Below, piece by piece: positions 8,089-13,668 of a stretch of DNA of 13,668 nucleotides (the first letter of the stretch is position 1; each line of letters starts with the position of its first letter). The position numbers and the translations under genes are program-made. This DNA comes from Spirochaeta sp. (GTDB lineage: Bacteria; Spirochaetota; Spirochaetia; Spirochaetales_E; Spirochaetaceae_B), in contig JAUUYD010000015.1 in NCBI GenBank assembly GCA_030590585.1, positions 1 through 13,668 on the forward strand. The letters are read 5' to 3'. The notes below the pieces were generated by a model. That model was not told where the DNA came from. It made no database searches and worked only from the letters and a program-made list of their open reading frames with translations.

Positions 8089-9321
8089 TCAATTCTCCAG
8101 GATGATAATTTCCACCCTTCTGTTTTTCTTTCGGCCTTCCTCGGTGGAGTTATCTCCCACCGGCTCTTTATATCCCATTCCCCGGATTATCACCTGGGTT
8201 TCCTGCCTGACTCCGCTTTCAATAAAATATTGTGCAACTGCAGCAGCTCTCTGCTCTGACAGTAACTGCCCGTCACTCCCGGGATTCACCATGGCTGTAT
8301 GCCCGATAATCAGAACATCCCTGCCGGGATACCTGGACAGGATTTCGGAAATATCATTGAGCCTGGTTTCTTCACCGGGAAGCATTTGCGGTTCATCAGG
8401 TACAAAATGGATATCCTCCAATGAAACACTGACACCGACATCGGTAACTGCAACCGTGATATTATCATCGGCAAGCTCTTCAATTTCCTTCATCAGGGCA
8501 GTTTTGTCCATGGGCTCGGTGTAGAAGGCCTTAGCCCTGGTGGTACCTCGAAAAGTTTGATTTTCACCATTACTCAAGAAGTAAATGTATTCAAACCATC
8601 CCTGGGAAGCATAATTCCGTCCCGCTTCCGCATCCCAGAAGATCAGCTGATGGAAATCTCCGCTAATACCAACCGGGTAGTATGAATATTGGGAAAGATA
8701 ATAGAAATCCTCAGACAAGGGTTCCAGGTTCCAATTGTAGCTGTAGCGGATTTCGATTTTTTCCAGCTCTTTTGAATCTCTCACAACCGGTCCGATATAT
8801 TCATATTCAGCGGTGAAATCAATAAACAGCACCCCGGGTATCTCAAATCGAGGATTCCAGTCGAACAATTCAACCCCGTCGGCACTCCAACGGTCCCCGG
8901 GGTTCATTACTCTATCAGGAAATACCGGGATGTTCCTGACTGTCGGAACCGGTGACAGGTTTTTGAAATCTGTAAGTATACCCAGATAATTCCGGCTGTA
9001 TTCTGCCTCAAATTCTCCATGCAGTTTATAGATTCCTGACTCTTTCGATTTCTCCGAAATTTGATAACGGTTCCATAAACGGCCGTCAGACCCCGTACCA
9101 TCAAGAATCTCCACAGAAATTTTATTGAGAATCTCGGCTCTATGAACCAATTCACCGTTAACAAGCACTTCTTCATCAACAACACTCGTCAAATGCCATT
9201 GATCGCCCTCTATATGACTATACTCAAAAAGCAGCTGTGCTTCAGCCTGCATGGAAGGAAAGAGCGCTGTGGTAACAGCGATGAGGAATACCAGGACTGC
9301 TCGTACCATTGATCGATTCAT
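8089..9321 (-). CDS. Secreted OmpA-domain envelope protein
   Basis: 410 aa. A Sec signal peptide is clear: basic start, hydrophobic core VRAVLVFLIAVTTALF, cleavage probably after QAEA (about residue 28). No lipobox cysteine. A beta-rich, Tyr/Trp-rich region follows (about 30-280) of a type I do not recognise. The C-terminal OmpA domain (about 295-410) shows VLIIGHTA, LSEQRAAAVAQYF, IRGMGYKEPVGDN and GRKKNRRVEI. In classical OmpA, an Asp in GHTD and an Arg in LSxxRA grip meso-DAP of peptidoglycan; here the Asp is Ala343, while Arg358 is kept. The start at ATG 9321 is preferred over the TTG directly before it; ATG 9309 is also possible. The preceding gene ends 32 nt upstream. Confidence 0.85.
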   Translation of the reverse strand: MNRSMVRAVLVFLIAVTTALFPSMQAEAQLLFEYSHIEGDQWHLTSVVDEEVLVNGELVHRAEILNKISVEILDGTGSDGRLWNRYQISEKSKESGIYKLHGEFEAEYSRNYLGILTDFKNLSPVPTVRNIPVFPDRVMNPGDRWSADGVELFDWNPRFEIPGVLFIDFTAEYEYIGPVVRDSKELEKIEIRYSYNWNLEPLSEDFYYLSQYSYYPVGISGDFHQLIFWDAEAGRNYASQGWFEYIYFLSNGENQTFRGTTRAKAFYTEPMDKTALMKEIEELADDNITVAVTDVGVSVSLEDIHFVPDEPQMLPGEETRLNDISEILSRYPGRDVLIIGHTAMVNPGSDGQLLSEQRAAAVAQYFIESGVRQETQVIIRGMGYKEPVGDNSTEEGRKKNRRVEIIILEN

Positions 9322-9328
9322 CAATTAC

Positions 9329-9357
9329 AGTATAGTTCTCCGGGATTCAGAAGTCAG
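9329..9357 (-). promoter_or_regulatory. Candidate internal promoter before the OmpA gene
   Basis: On the minus strand CTGACT (9357-9352), a 17-bp spacer and TATACT (9334-9329) form a sigma70-like pair, giving a start close to the ATG and so a nearly leaderless mRNA. GGAG at 9341-9338 could instead act as a distant ribosome-binding site. Weak evidence. Confidence 0.25.
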
Positions 9358-10331
9358 GTGACGTTATTAAGAATGAGAAGAACAAGAAGAGAATTCATAA
9401 TAAATCCAAGCAGAAAGGCCATGGCGGCTATCAATTCGGATATCAATGCCCGGCGTTTACAGCTGCGTATCAGAGATACGGTATTCCGGGGCATATCATC
9501 ACCCCATCCCGCCAGCTCCTCTGTCGCATCCCCGGCCCGCAGATACGCTTTAAGCCCCAGAAGGTCGCGTTCTGCTCTTAAAAACCGTGCCCGCCGCCAA
9601 TTGGCAAGATAGATAAAAAAGAATGCAACACCCGGCGGGAGAAAAGGAATAAAAGGGAAAAGTGCCATTAACAGCAGAATACGTGCGGCAAGAGACGCCT
9701 GATGTGTCCTGAAGACCGCCGAAGCCATGATAAAAAGAGCCAGTGACCCTGCAAGCAATGCCCACGGAGTGAGAATGTTCCAATACTCATTTTTCTGTCT
9801 CCCGGACCACACAGCTCTTGGAATAACATCCTCACCGTCATAAAGAATGGTCAGAAGAGGAACATCAGGGCTTCCATACATTCGAAGTATCCCGTCCCGG
9901 CGTTCAAGAAAGCCAACCAGATATACCTGATGCCCCTCCTGCAGGGATGTCATCTGCTTCCATGACAGTGTGCGGGGATTCTCTTCGGGCAGACGCTCCT
10001 CAAGCAGTGTCCGGGCATCCGGAGGCCCGGCAGCTTCCGACGGGAGTATATAAATATCAGAACCTGACATGAGAGCCTGTACTGAAACCCCCTCACCCCG
10101 TATCCAGAGAGAGTCATTTCCCTGCAGTGCCTCGATGCGGCCGATGAATCGATGAGATCCCAGCGGGCCGTCAAAGCCGCCTTTATCAAAGAGAACTTTC
10201 GGAAGCAATGCGGAGTTTCTGATTCTTTCCCTGAATCGGCGCCATCGGGAACGGGCCTGAAGACCACCCAGCCCCGGAACTATGAAGTAGGAAAGAAGCG
10301 CGACAAGAATTGCCGCAGCAATCAGTACCAT
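9354..10331 (-). CDS. Membrane protein with a soluble beta-rich insert, unknown function
   Basis: 325 aa. Hydrophobic segments lie at about 2-20, 186-204, 215-242 and 298-322. Between the first and second lies a soluble region (about 25-180) rich in short beta-type stretches, such as HRFIGRIEALQGNDSLWIRG and HQVYLVGFLERRDGILRMYG; the GRIE and GFLERRDG elements recall the GIDE/OB-like domains found in other membrane proteins, but this is a loose resemblance. The basic loop NWRRARFLRAERD suggests where the cytoplasm is. The ATG follows the stop of the 129-aa gene by 5 nt, so it belongs to the same operon. Family not recognised. Confidence 0.75.
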   Translation of the reverse strand: MVLIAAAILVALLSYFIVPGLGGLQARSRWRRFRERIRNSALLPKVLFDKGGFDGPLGSHRFIGRIEALQGNDSLWIRGEGVSVQALMSGSDIYILPSEAAGPPDARTLLEERLPEENPRTLSWKQMTSLQEGHQVYLVGFLERRDGILRMYGSPDVPLLTILYDGEDVIPRAVWSGRQKNEYWNILTPWALLAGSLALFIMASAVFRTHQASLAARILLLMALFPFIPFLPPGVAFFFIYLANWRRARFLRAERDLLGLKAYLRAGDATEELAGWGDDMPRNTVSLIRSCKRRALISELIAAMAFLLGFIMNSLLVLLILNNVT

Positions 10332-10336
10332 GGATT

Positions 10337-10726
10337 CTAAGCGCTTAGATTGAAAACCATTCCGGCTCCTGACGCTCCCCCGGAAGTACCAAAAGCCACC
10401 GGAGTTGACTTCATGACTTGATGGAGTTCCGATGCATACTGCTGAATCAATGCATCCGCCCTTTCTGGAGACGTCTTGGTAATATCGGGTTTATATCCCG
10501 GATCGCGTTTTAATTTCTGAAGATTATTTATCAGACTGTTGAGAAGCTGAACACGGGTTAAGGGTACGGTACTTTGCCCTGTGGATGCCGGAGTACCGGA
10601 AATATGCCGATACTGGGCAAAAACCGTCTGTGAAGGCCTGACGGGAACAGACATACGATGACCGGTGCCGGAAAATCGTGATATCTGCAAGGATGATATG
10701 TTGCCGGCAACGCCGCCGAAACTCAT
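10337..10726 (-). CDS. Small Ser/Gly-rich hypothetical protein
   Basis: 129 aa, not recognised. The first 50 residues are rich in Ser, Gly, Thr and Val and look disordered or beta-like; a helical middle follows (about 57-72, RVQLLNSLINNLQKLK, and 88-107, RADALIQQYASELHQVMKS), then a Gly/Ser/Ala tail ending VFNLSA. No signal peptide, membrane helix or cysteine is seen. The ATG has only AAGG 2 nt upstream, a poor ribosome-binding site, so the true start could differ (Met25 is the other choice, also without a good site). It sits 57 nt after dksA and 5 nt before the membrane-protein gene. Confidence 0.6.
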   Translation of the reverse strand: MSFGGVAGNISSLQISRFSGTGHRMSVPVRPSQTVFAQYRHISGTPASTGQSTVPLTRVQLLNSLINNLQKLKRDPGYKPDITKTSPERADALIQQYASELHQVMKSTPVAFGTSGGASGAGMVFNLSA

Positions 10727-10732
10727 AGCCTT

Positions 10733-10763
10733 AAAACCCCCGCTCTTATTATCGGAGCTGAGG
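10733..10763 (-). terminator. Terminator- or attenuator-like hairpin after dksA
   Basis: In minus-strand sense CCTCAGCTC (10763-10755) can pair with GAGCGGGGG (10745-10737) with one mismatch and one G-T pair around a 9-nt loop, followed by TTTT (10736-10733). It starts 21 nt after the dksA stop and ends just before the next ATG. The short T-run suggests partial termination, which would lower expression of the downstream genes relative to dksA. Confidence 0.4.
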
Positions 10764-10783
10764 GCCCTTCGGATTAATTATCG

Positions 10784-11146
10784 TTAAGCTTTAACTCTGC
10801 GGCGCTCGGAGGAAGACTGACAATTCAGACACATCACGGAATAGGGGATGGCTTTCAAGCGTTCATTGCTGATTTTTGTTCCACAACCGGCACAAACACC
10901 GAATTTACCGTTCTCCAGTCTTGCAAGTGCAGACTCAATCCTCTGGAGCCGAAGCTTATCCTTGGCGCCAACCGCTTCAAGGGTCATTGCATCAATATCA
11001 TTCGAAGCCATATCCGCAAGGTCTTTTACCCCGATATCTTCAACAGCGGCCCGGAAATCATTATTCTCGGCAATCAGAGAAGTGAGAACTTCCGCTTTGA
11101 GATCGAATAATCTCTGCTTCATCTGATCTTTGAACTTATCGTTCAT
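10784..11146 (-). CDS. dksA: DksA/TraR-family zinc-finger transcription factor
   Basis: 120 aa, shorter than E. coli DksA (151 aa) and typical of the compact DksA-like proteins. An N-terminal coiled coil carries the tip sequence DLADMAS (Asp42, Asp45, Ala47), which matches the DxxDxA tip that DksA inserts into the RNA polymerase secondary channel. The C-terminal C4 zinc finger is complete: FGVCAGCG (Cys85, Cys88) and MCLNC (Cys106, Cys109). DksA works with ppGpp to shift transcription away from rRNA and toward stress and amino-acid genes. GGAG 5 nt before the ATG supports the start. It is first in a run of five minus-strand genes and is divergent from infA. Confidence 0.9.
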   Translation of the reverse strand: MNDKFKDQMKQRLFDLKAEVLTSLIAENNDFRAAVEDIGVKDLADMASNDIDAMTLEAVGAKDKLRLQRIESALARLENGKFGVCAGCGTKISNERLKAIPYSVMCLNCQSSSERRRVKA

Positions 11147-11172
11147 AAAAACTCCGTCTGAAAAACGGGGCT

Positions 11173-11201
11173 AATCTGACCTATAGGGGCTGATTTGTCA
11201 A
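11173..11201 (-). promoter_or_regulatory. Candidate dksA promoter
   Basis: On the minus strand a perfect TTGACA (11201-11196) is followed after 17 bp by CAGATT (11178-11173), a poor -10 match. The -35 match and its position 27-55 nt before the dksA start make it a fair candidate. Confidence 0.4.
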
Positions 11202-11209
11202 GAACAAAG

Positions 11210-11364
11210 AATGAATGGTATGATACCCTAAGGTAAGCCTTGGACCCAGAGTTGCCTTTGGCAACTCTTTTCCGCCCCTAGGGGCGGGGTATCATACCTT
11301 GCTTTGCCTGCACTCGCTCGGAAATACCCAAGGGTACTTCTCTCGCTCCGTTTGGCAATGAATG
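11210..11364. repeat. Pair of 8-bp direct repeats AATGAATG around the palindromic region
   Basis: AATGAATG occurs at 11210-11217 and again at 11357-11364, bracketing about 139 bp that hold the cloverleaf element and a second, weaker stem structure (TTGCC 11304-11308 with GGCAA 11354-11358, and TACCC/GGGTA at 11325-11336). It could be a target-site duplication left by a small non-autonomous insertion. The repeat is low in complexity (AATG twice), so chance is possible. Confidence 0.35.
11217..11298. repeat. Cloverleaf-forming palindromic element
   Basis: A perfect 12-bp inverted repeat, GGTATGATACCC (11217-11228) and GGGTATCATACC (11287-11298), closes an outer stem. Inside are three more inverted repeats in tandem: AAGG/CCTT (11230-11241, 4-nt loop), AGAGTTGCC/GGCAACTCT (11248-11268, perfect 9 bp, 3-nt loop) and the 16-bp palindrome CCGCCCCTAGGGGCGG (11272-11287, sharing one base with the outer arm). 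The whole can fold as a four-way cloverleaf in DNA or RNA on either strand. It lies between the dksA and infA promoter candidates, has no T-run and no coding potential. It may be a repeated extragenic (REP/MITE-like) element or a regulatory structure. Confidence 0.75.
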
Positions 11365-11375
11365 AAATGACGGTC

Positions 11376-11405
11376 TTGACGGGCACCTATGCCGTAAAAT
11401 AATAT
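11376..11405 (+). promoter_or_regulatory. Candidate infA promoter
   Basis: TTGACG (11376-11381), 18-bp spacer, TAATAT (11400-11405) resembles a sigma70 promoter; TAAAAT at 11395-11400 is a better -10 but is too close. A small stem ATACC/GGTAT (11404-11416, 3-nt loop) overlaps the likely transcription start. Confidence 0.45.
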
Positions 11406-11427
11406 ACCCACGGTATTAAGAGGAAAA

Positions 11428-11435
11428 AAGGAGGG
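11428..11435 (+). promoter_or_regulatory. Ribosome-binding site deciding the TTG start of infA
   Basis: AAGGAGGG ends 6 nt before TTG 11442. No ATG or GTG lies at a suitable distance, so the TTG start is well supported. Confidence 0.85.
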
Positions 11436-11441
11436 CCCTTT

Positions 11442-11657
11442 TTGAAGGAAGAGGCCATTGAGGTAGAGGGTATCGTTAAAGAATCCCTGCCTAACACCAT
11501 GTTTCGTGTTGAATTAAAAGCGGGTCATCTCATTTTGGCCCACCTTTCGGGAAAAATGCGCAAGCACTATATCCGCATTGTCCCAGGCGACCGTGTTCGT
11601 GTCGCTCTGTCCCCTTACGATCTCACCCGAGGCCGTATCATCTACCGGGAACGCTGA
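11442..11657 (+). CDS. infA: Translation initiation factor IF-1
   Basis: 71 aa, full length. IF-1 is a single OB-fold protein that binds the A site of the 30S subunit during initiation. The sequence is nearly canonical: [58 protein letters not shown]. The protein starts at TTG, where many IF-1 proteins read MAKEEA; here the second residue is Lys. The ribosome-binding site is strong. It is divergent from dksA and its last 16 bp overlap the convergent Smr gene. No ribosomal-protein genes lie near it, so it is apparently transcribed alone. Confidence 0.97.
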   Translation: MKEEAIEVEGIVKESLPNTMFRVELKAGHLILAHLSGKMRKHYIRIVPGDRVRVALSPYDLTRGRIIYRER

Positions 11658-12112
11658 CGTAAAAGGAACCAGGTGGCTCCTGAGCCACCGTCCTTTCGGG
11701 CTGCACGTCCAAAATCACCGACTTCACTCGACATCTCAAGGTAATTCCTTACGAGAGGGATGAGAATCGATCCTTCGGGTGAGTGCAGGCCTTTGCCATG
11801 GATAATCAGTCCTTTTCTCAGACCCCGGCGGCGCATGGAAGGTATAAACCGGGCCATCTCTTCGGTGGCTTCCCGGCCGGTTAAACCATGAAGGTCCAGC
11901 ACATCCTGATAATCTCTCCGCAGCCAGATTGACCGCCCTTCACTGACCGGGGATATATCTTCTGAGTCTTTCTCCGCTACAACATCAGCACCGGGTGGGT
12001 AGGCTTCCAGCCAGTCACCGGATGATTCTGATGATGATGAGCCTTTTTCTTCGGAAATGTAATTTCGATCTTTCCGGTTCTCCCACTTATTGAGAATGGA
12101 ATCAAAATCCAC
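11642..12112 (-). CDS. Smr-domain protein
   Basis: 156 aa. The first 65 residues are acidic, Ser-rich and probably disordered. The C-terminal Smr (small MutS-related) domain has its key motifs: [11 protein letters not shown] (72-82), [10 protein letters not shown] (102-111) and [10 protein letters not shown] (142-151). Smr domains bind or nick branched DNA or cleave RNA in stalled-ribosome rescue; the stand-alone form here is like SmrA/SmrB in layout, but its substrate is unknown. The start is GTG, with GGAGG 6 nt upstream, and it overlaps the end of the batD-like gene by 11 nt, so translation is coupled. The 3' end overlaps infA by 16 bp. Confidence 0.88.
   Translation of the reverse strand: MDFDSILNKWENRKDRNYISEEKGSSSSESSGDWLEAYPPGADVVAEKDSEDISPVSEGRSIWLRRDYQDVLDLHGLTGREATEEMARFIPSMRRRGLRKGLIIHGKGLHSPEGSILIPLVRNYLEMSSEVGDFGRAARKDGGSGATWFLLRQRSR
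11672..11689. terminator. Perfect hairpin downstream of infA, inside the Smr gene
   Basis: GGTGGCTC (11672-11679) and GAGCCACC (11682-11689) form a perfect 8-bp inverted repeat starting 15 nt after the infA stop. On the plus strand it is followed by GTCCTTTC, a weak T-run; on the minus strand by TGGTTCCTTTTA. It may end infA transcription. It also encodes the Gly-Gly-Ser-Gly-Ala-Thr motif of the Smr domain, so coding constraint alone could explain it. Confidence 0.4.
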
Positions 12113-13668
12113 CGAGTGCCTCCGTTACAAGTATAAGGGAAGAACGGGGAAGCCAGCCTTCCAATCCGTATCCTGTACGTACAAGATAGTCATCACCCTC
12201 AAAAGCCGTCACACTTACAGCCGACCCTCCGGGCAGCTGTATCCAATCGCTAGCCAGGGGGCCGGGGATTTTACGAAGCGGTTCAGAATTCTCTTTCACA
12301 ACAGCTGTCGGCTGATTCCATAGTTTATCCATATAGGCTATCGCGATACTGGAAGCACAGAGCACGAACATGGCAGATACAAAGAAGATTACATCCCTTG
12401 CATTCCGCCGGAACATCAACCAGGTGAGGGACAGGAAAAAGACATTCATCGCCAACAGCCAAATGATAAAAAAAACCGCTGGCGACAGTTTCAGAGGAAC
12501 TGGTATCTGATCGGTGAGGCCGAATCGTTCCTCCAGGAGTTTCATGGTGTCGGTAAGCCTGAGAGAACCCGGCCGCAAGTGCAGAGCCCTCCTTATGAAA
12601 GCTACGGCCTTATCAGAGCTTCCCACCGCCATTTCCGAAACTGCCAGATCGTTCAACAGACCGGGAATCTCTCCGGCTGCACTCAGCAGTTCCTCGAACT
12701 CTTCCCGAGCCGACTCCCAATCTCCATTTACCGCCATTTCAACAGCAGCATCAGCCTTACGGGCATCTTTAACACCGATGCTTGATGAAGAGAATAAAAG
12801 CGGTAGAACCATAACGACTGCAAGGCCTTTAACTCCGGGACGGCGGATAATGAATATGGTTAGAAGGGTAATAAATCCGGGTAGAGCCAAAAGAAACCAA
12901 TAACGGTTATTCCAATGGAAATCAGCCTTACGATAACGAAAAGCCTCAGCCCCGAGAAGCATATCCGCATCACCATTCCCGATATCTCCCAATGCTTCCC
13001 GGGAGTGTATAATTCCACCTTCAGGATTCCCTCTGCGAACTCGCCCGTCTCCCTCCGGTTCCATCCAGACCCATGCGGGAATACTGATTTGAAGACTGCC
13101 GGTATCTTCAATCTGGAAGTCATATCGTTCAACACGCCATCCCTCATAACCATTGGAACCGGGAACATAAGAGGAGGTGGAACCCTGACTCACAAGACTT
13201 GCAGACTCCAATTCCGGAACCGGCAGCTTAAGTACATTGAGATTGCCTGTTCCTTCAACCCTGACCCGTACCGAAACAATATCACCTACCCGATATTCTG
13301 CATCATCCCACTCGCTGTCTAAAAAGAAATGCCCGACAGCACCGGAAGGGAGTACGGCTTCAGGAAGCGGCCTGACTTCAACCTGAAATGGAGCCGAAGC
13401 TCTATTCAACCCGGCAACAGATGTTCTGGCTCCGGGAAAAGTATATTTACCCGGCTCTCCCAGCGTCCACATCCATGAGGCCATAGGTACATCGTATAAA
13501 ATATCATTCCCATGGGGCCGGGTAACAATATCACCGAAACCATGAGTGTCTTCCAGCAGTCCTTCAGGTGCCGTATTCAAAACAGCCGAATCGGCAAGAG
13601 CCAGGGACACCAGGTTTCGGGCTTCCAGAACGATGGGGATGGACTGCCCCTGCCAGAAAGTTTCAGGA
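12102..13668 (-). CDS. batD: BatD-like aerotolerance protein with BatE-like TPR and SH3 regions (5' end outside window)
   Basis: 522 codons are visible and the frame is open to the right edge (first residues PETFWQGQSIPIVLEARNLV), so the N-terminus and signal peptide are missing. Residues are counted from the edge. The BatD-like part (1-250) has beta-sandwich repeats with PSGAVGHF (107-114) and RVEGTGNLNVLKLPVPE. Two TM helices follow (about 257-273 and 280-295), then a TPR region (about 303-382, with ALHLRPGSLRL), two more TM helices (about 396-418 and 425-446) and a C-terminal SH3-like domain (about 470-515, VRTGYGLEGWLPRSSL). In Bacteroides and Leptospira, BatD and the TPR/SH3 protein BatE are separate members of the Bat (aerotolerance) operon that acts in the cell envelope. 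BatA/BatB would be expected upstream, beyond the edge. Confidence 0.82.
   Translation of the reverse strand, partial: PETFWQGQSIPIVLEARNLVSLALADSAVLNTAPEGLLEDTHGFGDIVTRPHGNDILYDVPMASWMWTLGEPGKYTFPGARTSVAGLNRASAPFQVEVRPLPEAVLPSGAVGHFFLDSEWDDAEYRVGDIVSVRVRVEGTGNLNVLKLPVPELESASLVSQGSTSSYVPGSNGYEGWRVERYDFQIEDTGSLQISIPAWVWMEPEGDGRVRRGNPEGGIIHSREALGDIGNGDADMLLGAEAFRYRKADFHWNNRYWFLLALPGFITLLTIFIIRRPGVKGLAVVMVLPLLFSSSSIGVKDARKADAAVEMAVNGDWESAREEFEELLSAAGEIPGLLNDLAVSEMAVGSSDKAVAFIRRALHLRPGSLRLTDTMKLLEERFGLTDQIPVPLKLSPAVFFIIWLLAMNVFFLSLTWLMFRRNARDVIFFVSAMFVLCASSIAIAYMDKLWNQPTAVVKENSEPLRKIPGPLASDWIQLPGGSAVSVTAFEGDDYLVRTGYGLEGWLPRSSLILVTEALGGF

Noticed and set aside
11248..11268. Integron attC site, suggested by the GTT...AAC inverted arms
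   Set aside because: The core sites do not fit GTTRRRY/RYYYAAC, no extrahelical base pattern is evident, and no integrase or cassette genes are nearby.
11248..11290. Intrinsic terminator of dksA or infA
   Set aside because: It lies upstream of both genes, and the short TTTT after the 9-bp hairpin is interrupted at once by another GC-rich stem.
11217..11298. tRNA or tRNA-like gene, suggested by the cloverleaf fold
   Set aside because: The outer stem is 12 bp, not 7, the arms do not match D and T arm sizes, and no T-loop (GTTCRANNC) or CCA end is present.
12514..12903. 129-aa plus-strand open frame opposite batD
   Set aside because: A shadow of the BatD/TPR coding strand; Ser/Arg-rich with no recognisable start signals.

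Overview
The window looks like chromosomal DNA of a free-living spirochaete (Spirochaetales; Spirochaeta/Sediminispirochaeta-like). This is inferred from protein style: an OmpA-domain lipoprotein-free envelope protein, a BatD/BatE-type protein, infA next to a dksA-like gene, and mid-range GC. No single marker here proves it. Coding density is very high, with many 1-5 bp gaps and short overlaps. No rRNA, tRNA, CRISPR array, transposase or integrase was seen.

Left block (1-4855, all minus strand, transcribed right to left): a HAD-family nucleotidase-like hydrolase, a 12-TM MFS permease of the LacY/HcaT-like type, the redox chaperone Hsp33, a small helical protein, and a GH36 alpha-galactosidase-like enzyme cut by the left window edge. 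The GH36 protein aligns well with the small (about 550 aa) type but has Asn where the general acid/base Asp is expected.

Middle block (4933-6957, plus strand): an acyltransferase-like protein of the alcohol acetyltransferase/condensation-domain fold, followed by a zinc-ribbon membrane protein resembling DUF6320. The two form a tight pair.

Right-middle block (11146-6948, minus strand): a dksA-type transcription factor gene leads four envelope-related or unknown genes: a 129-aa Ser/Gly-rich protein, a multi-TM protein with a soluble insert, a secreted OmpA-domain protein and a cytoplasmic coiled-coil protein. Spacing suggests one operon, with a possible attenuator after dksA.

The 295-bp region between dksA and infA is the most unusual non-coding stretch. 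It holds two divergent promoter candidates and, between them, an 82-bp element that can fold into a cloverleaf: a perfect 12-bp outer stem enclosing three separate hairpins. An 8-bp direct repeat lies at the left edge of this element and again about 150 bp further on.

Right block: infA (plus strand, TTG start) converges on and overlaps a Smr-domain gene (minus strand). That gene overlaps the end of a long batD-like gene that carries BatE-like TPR and SH3 parts and runs off the right edge.
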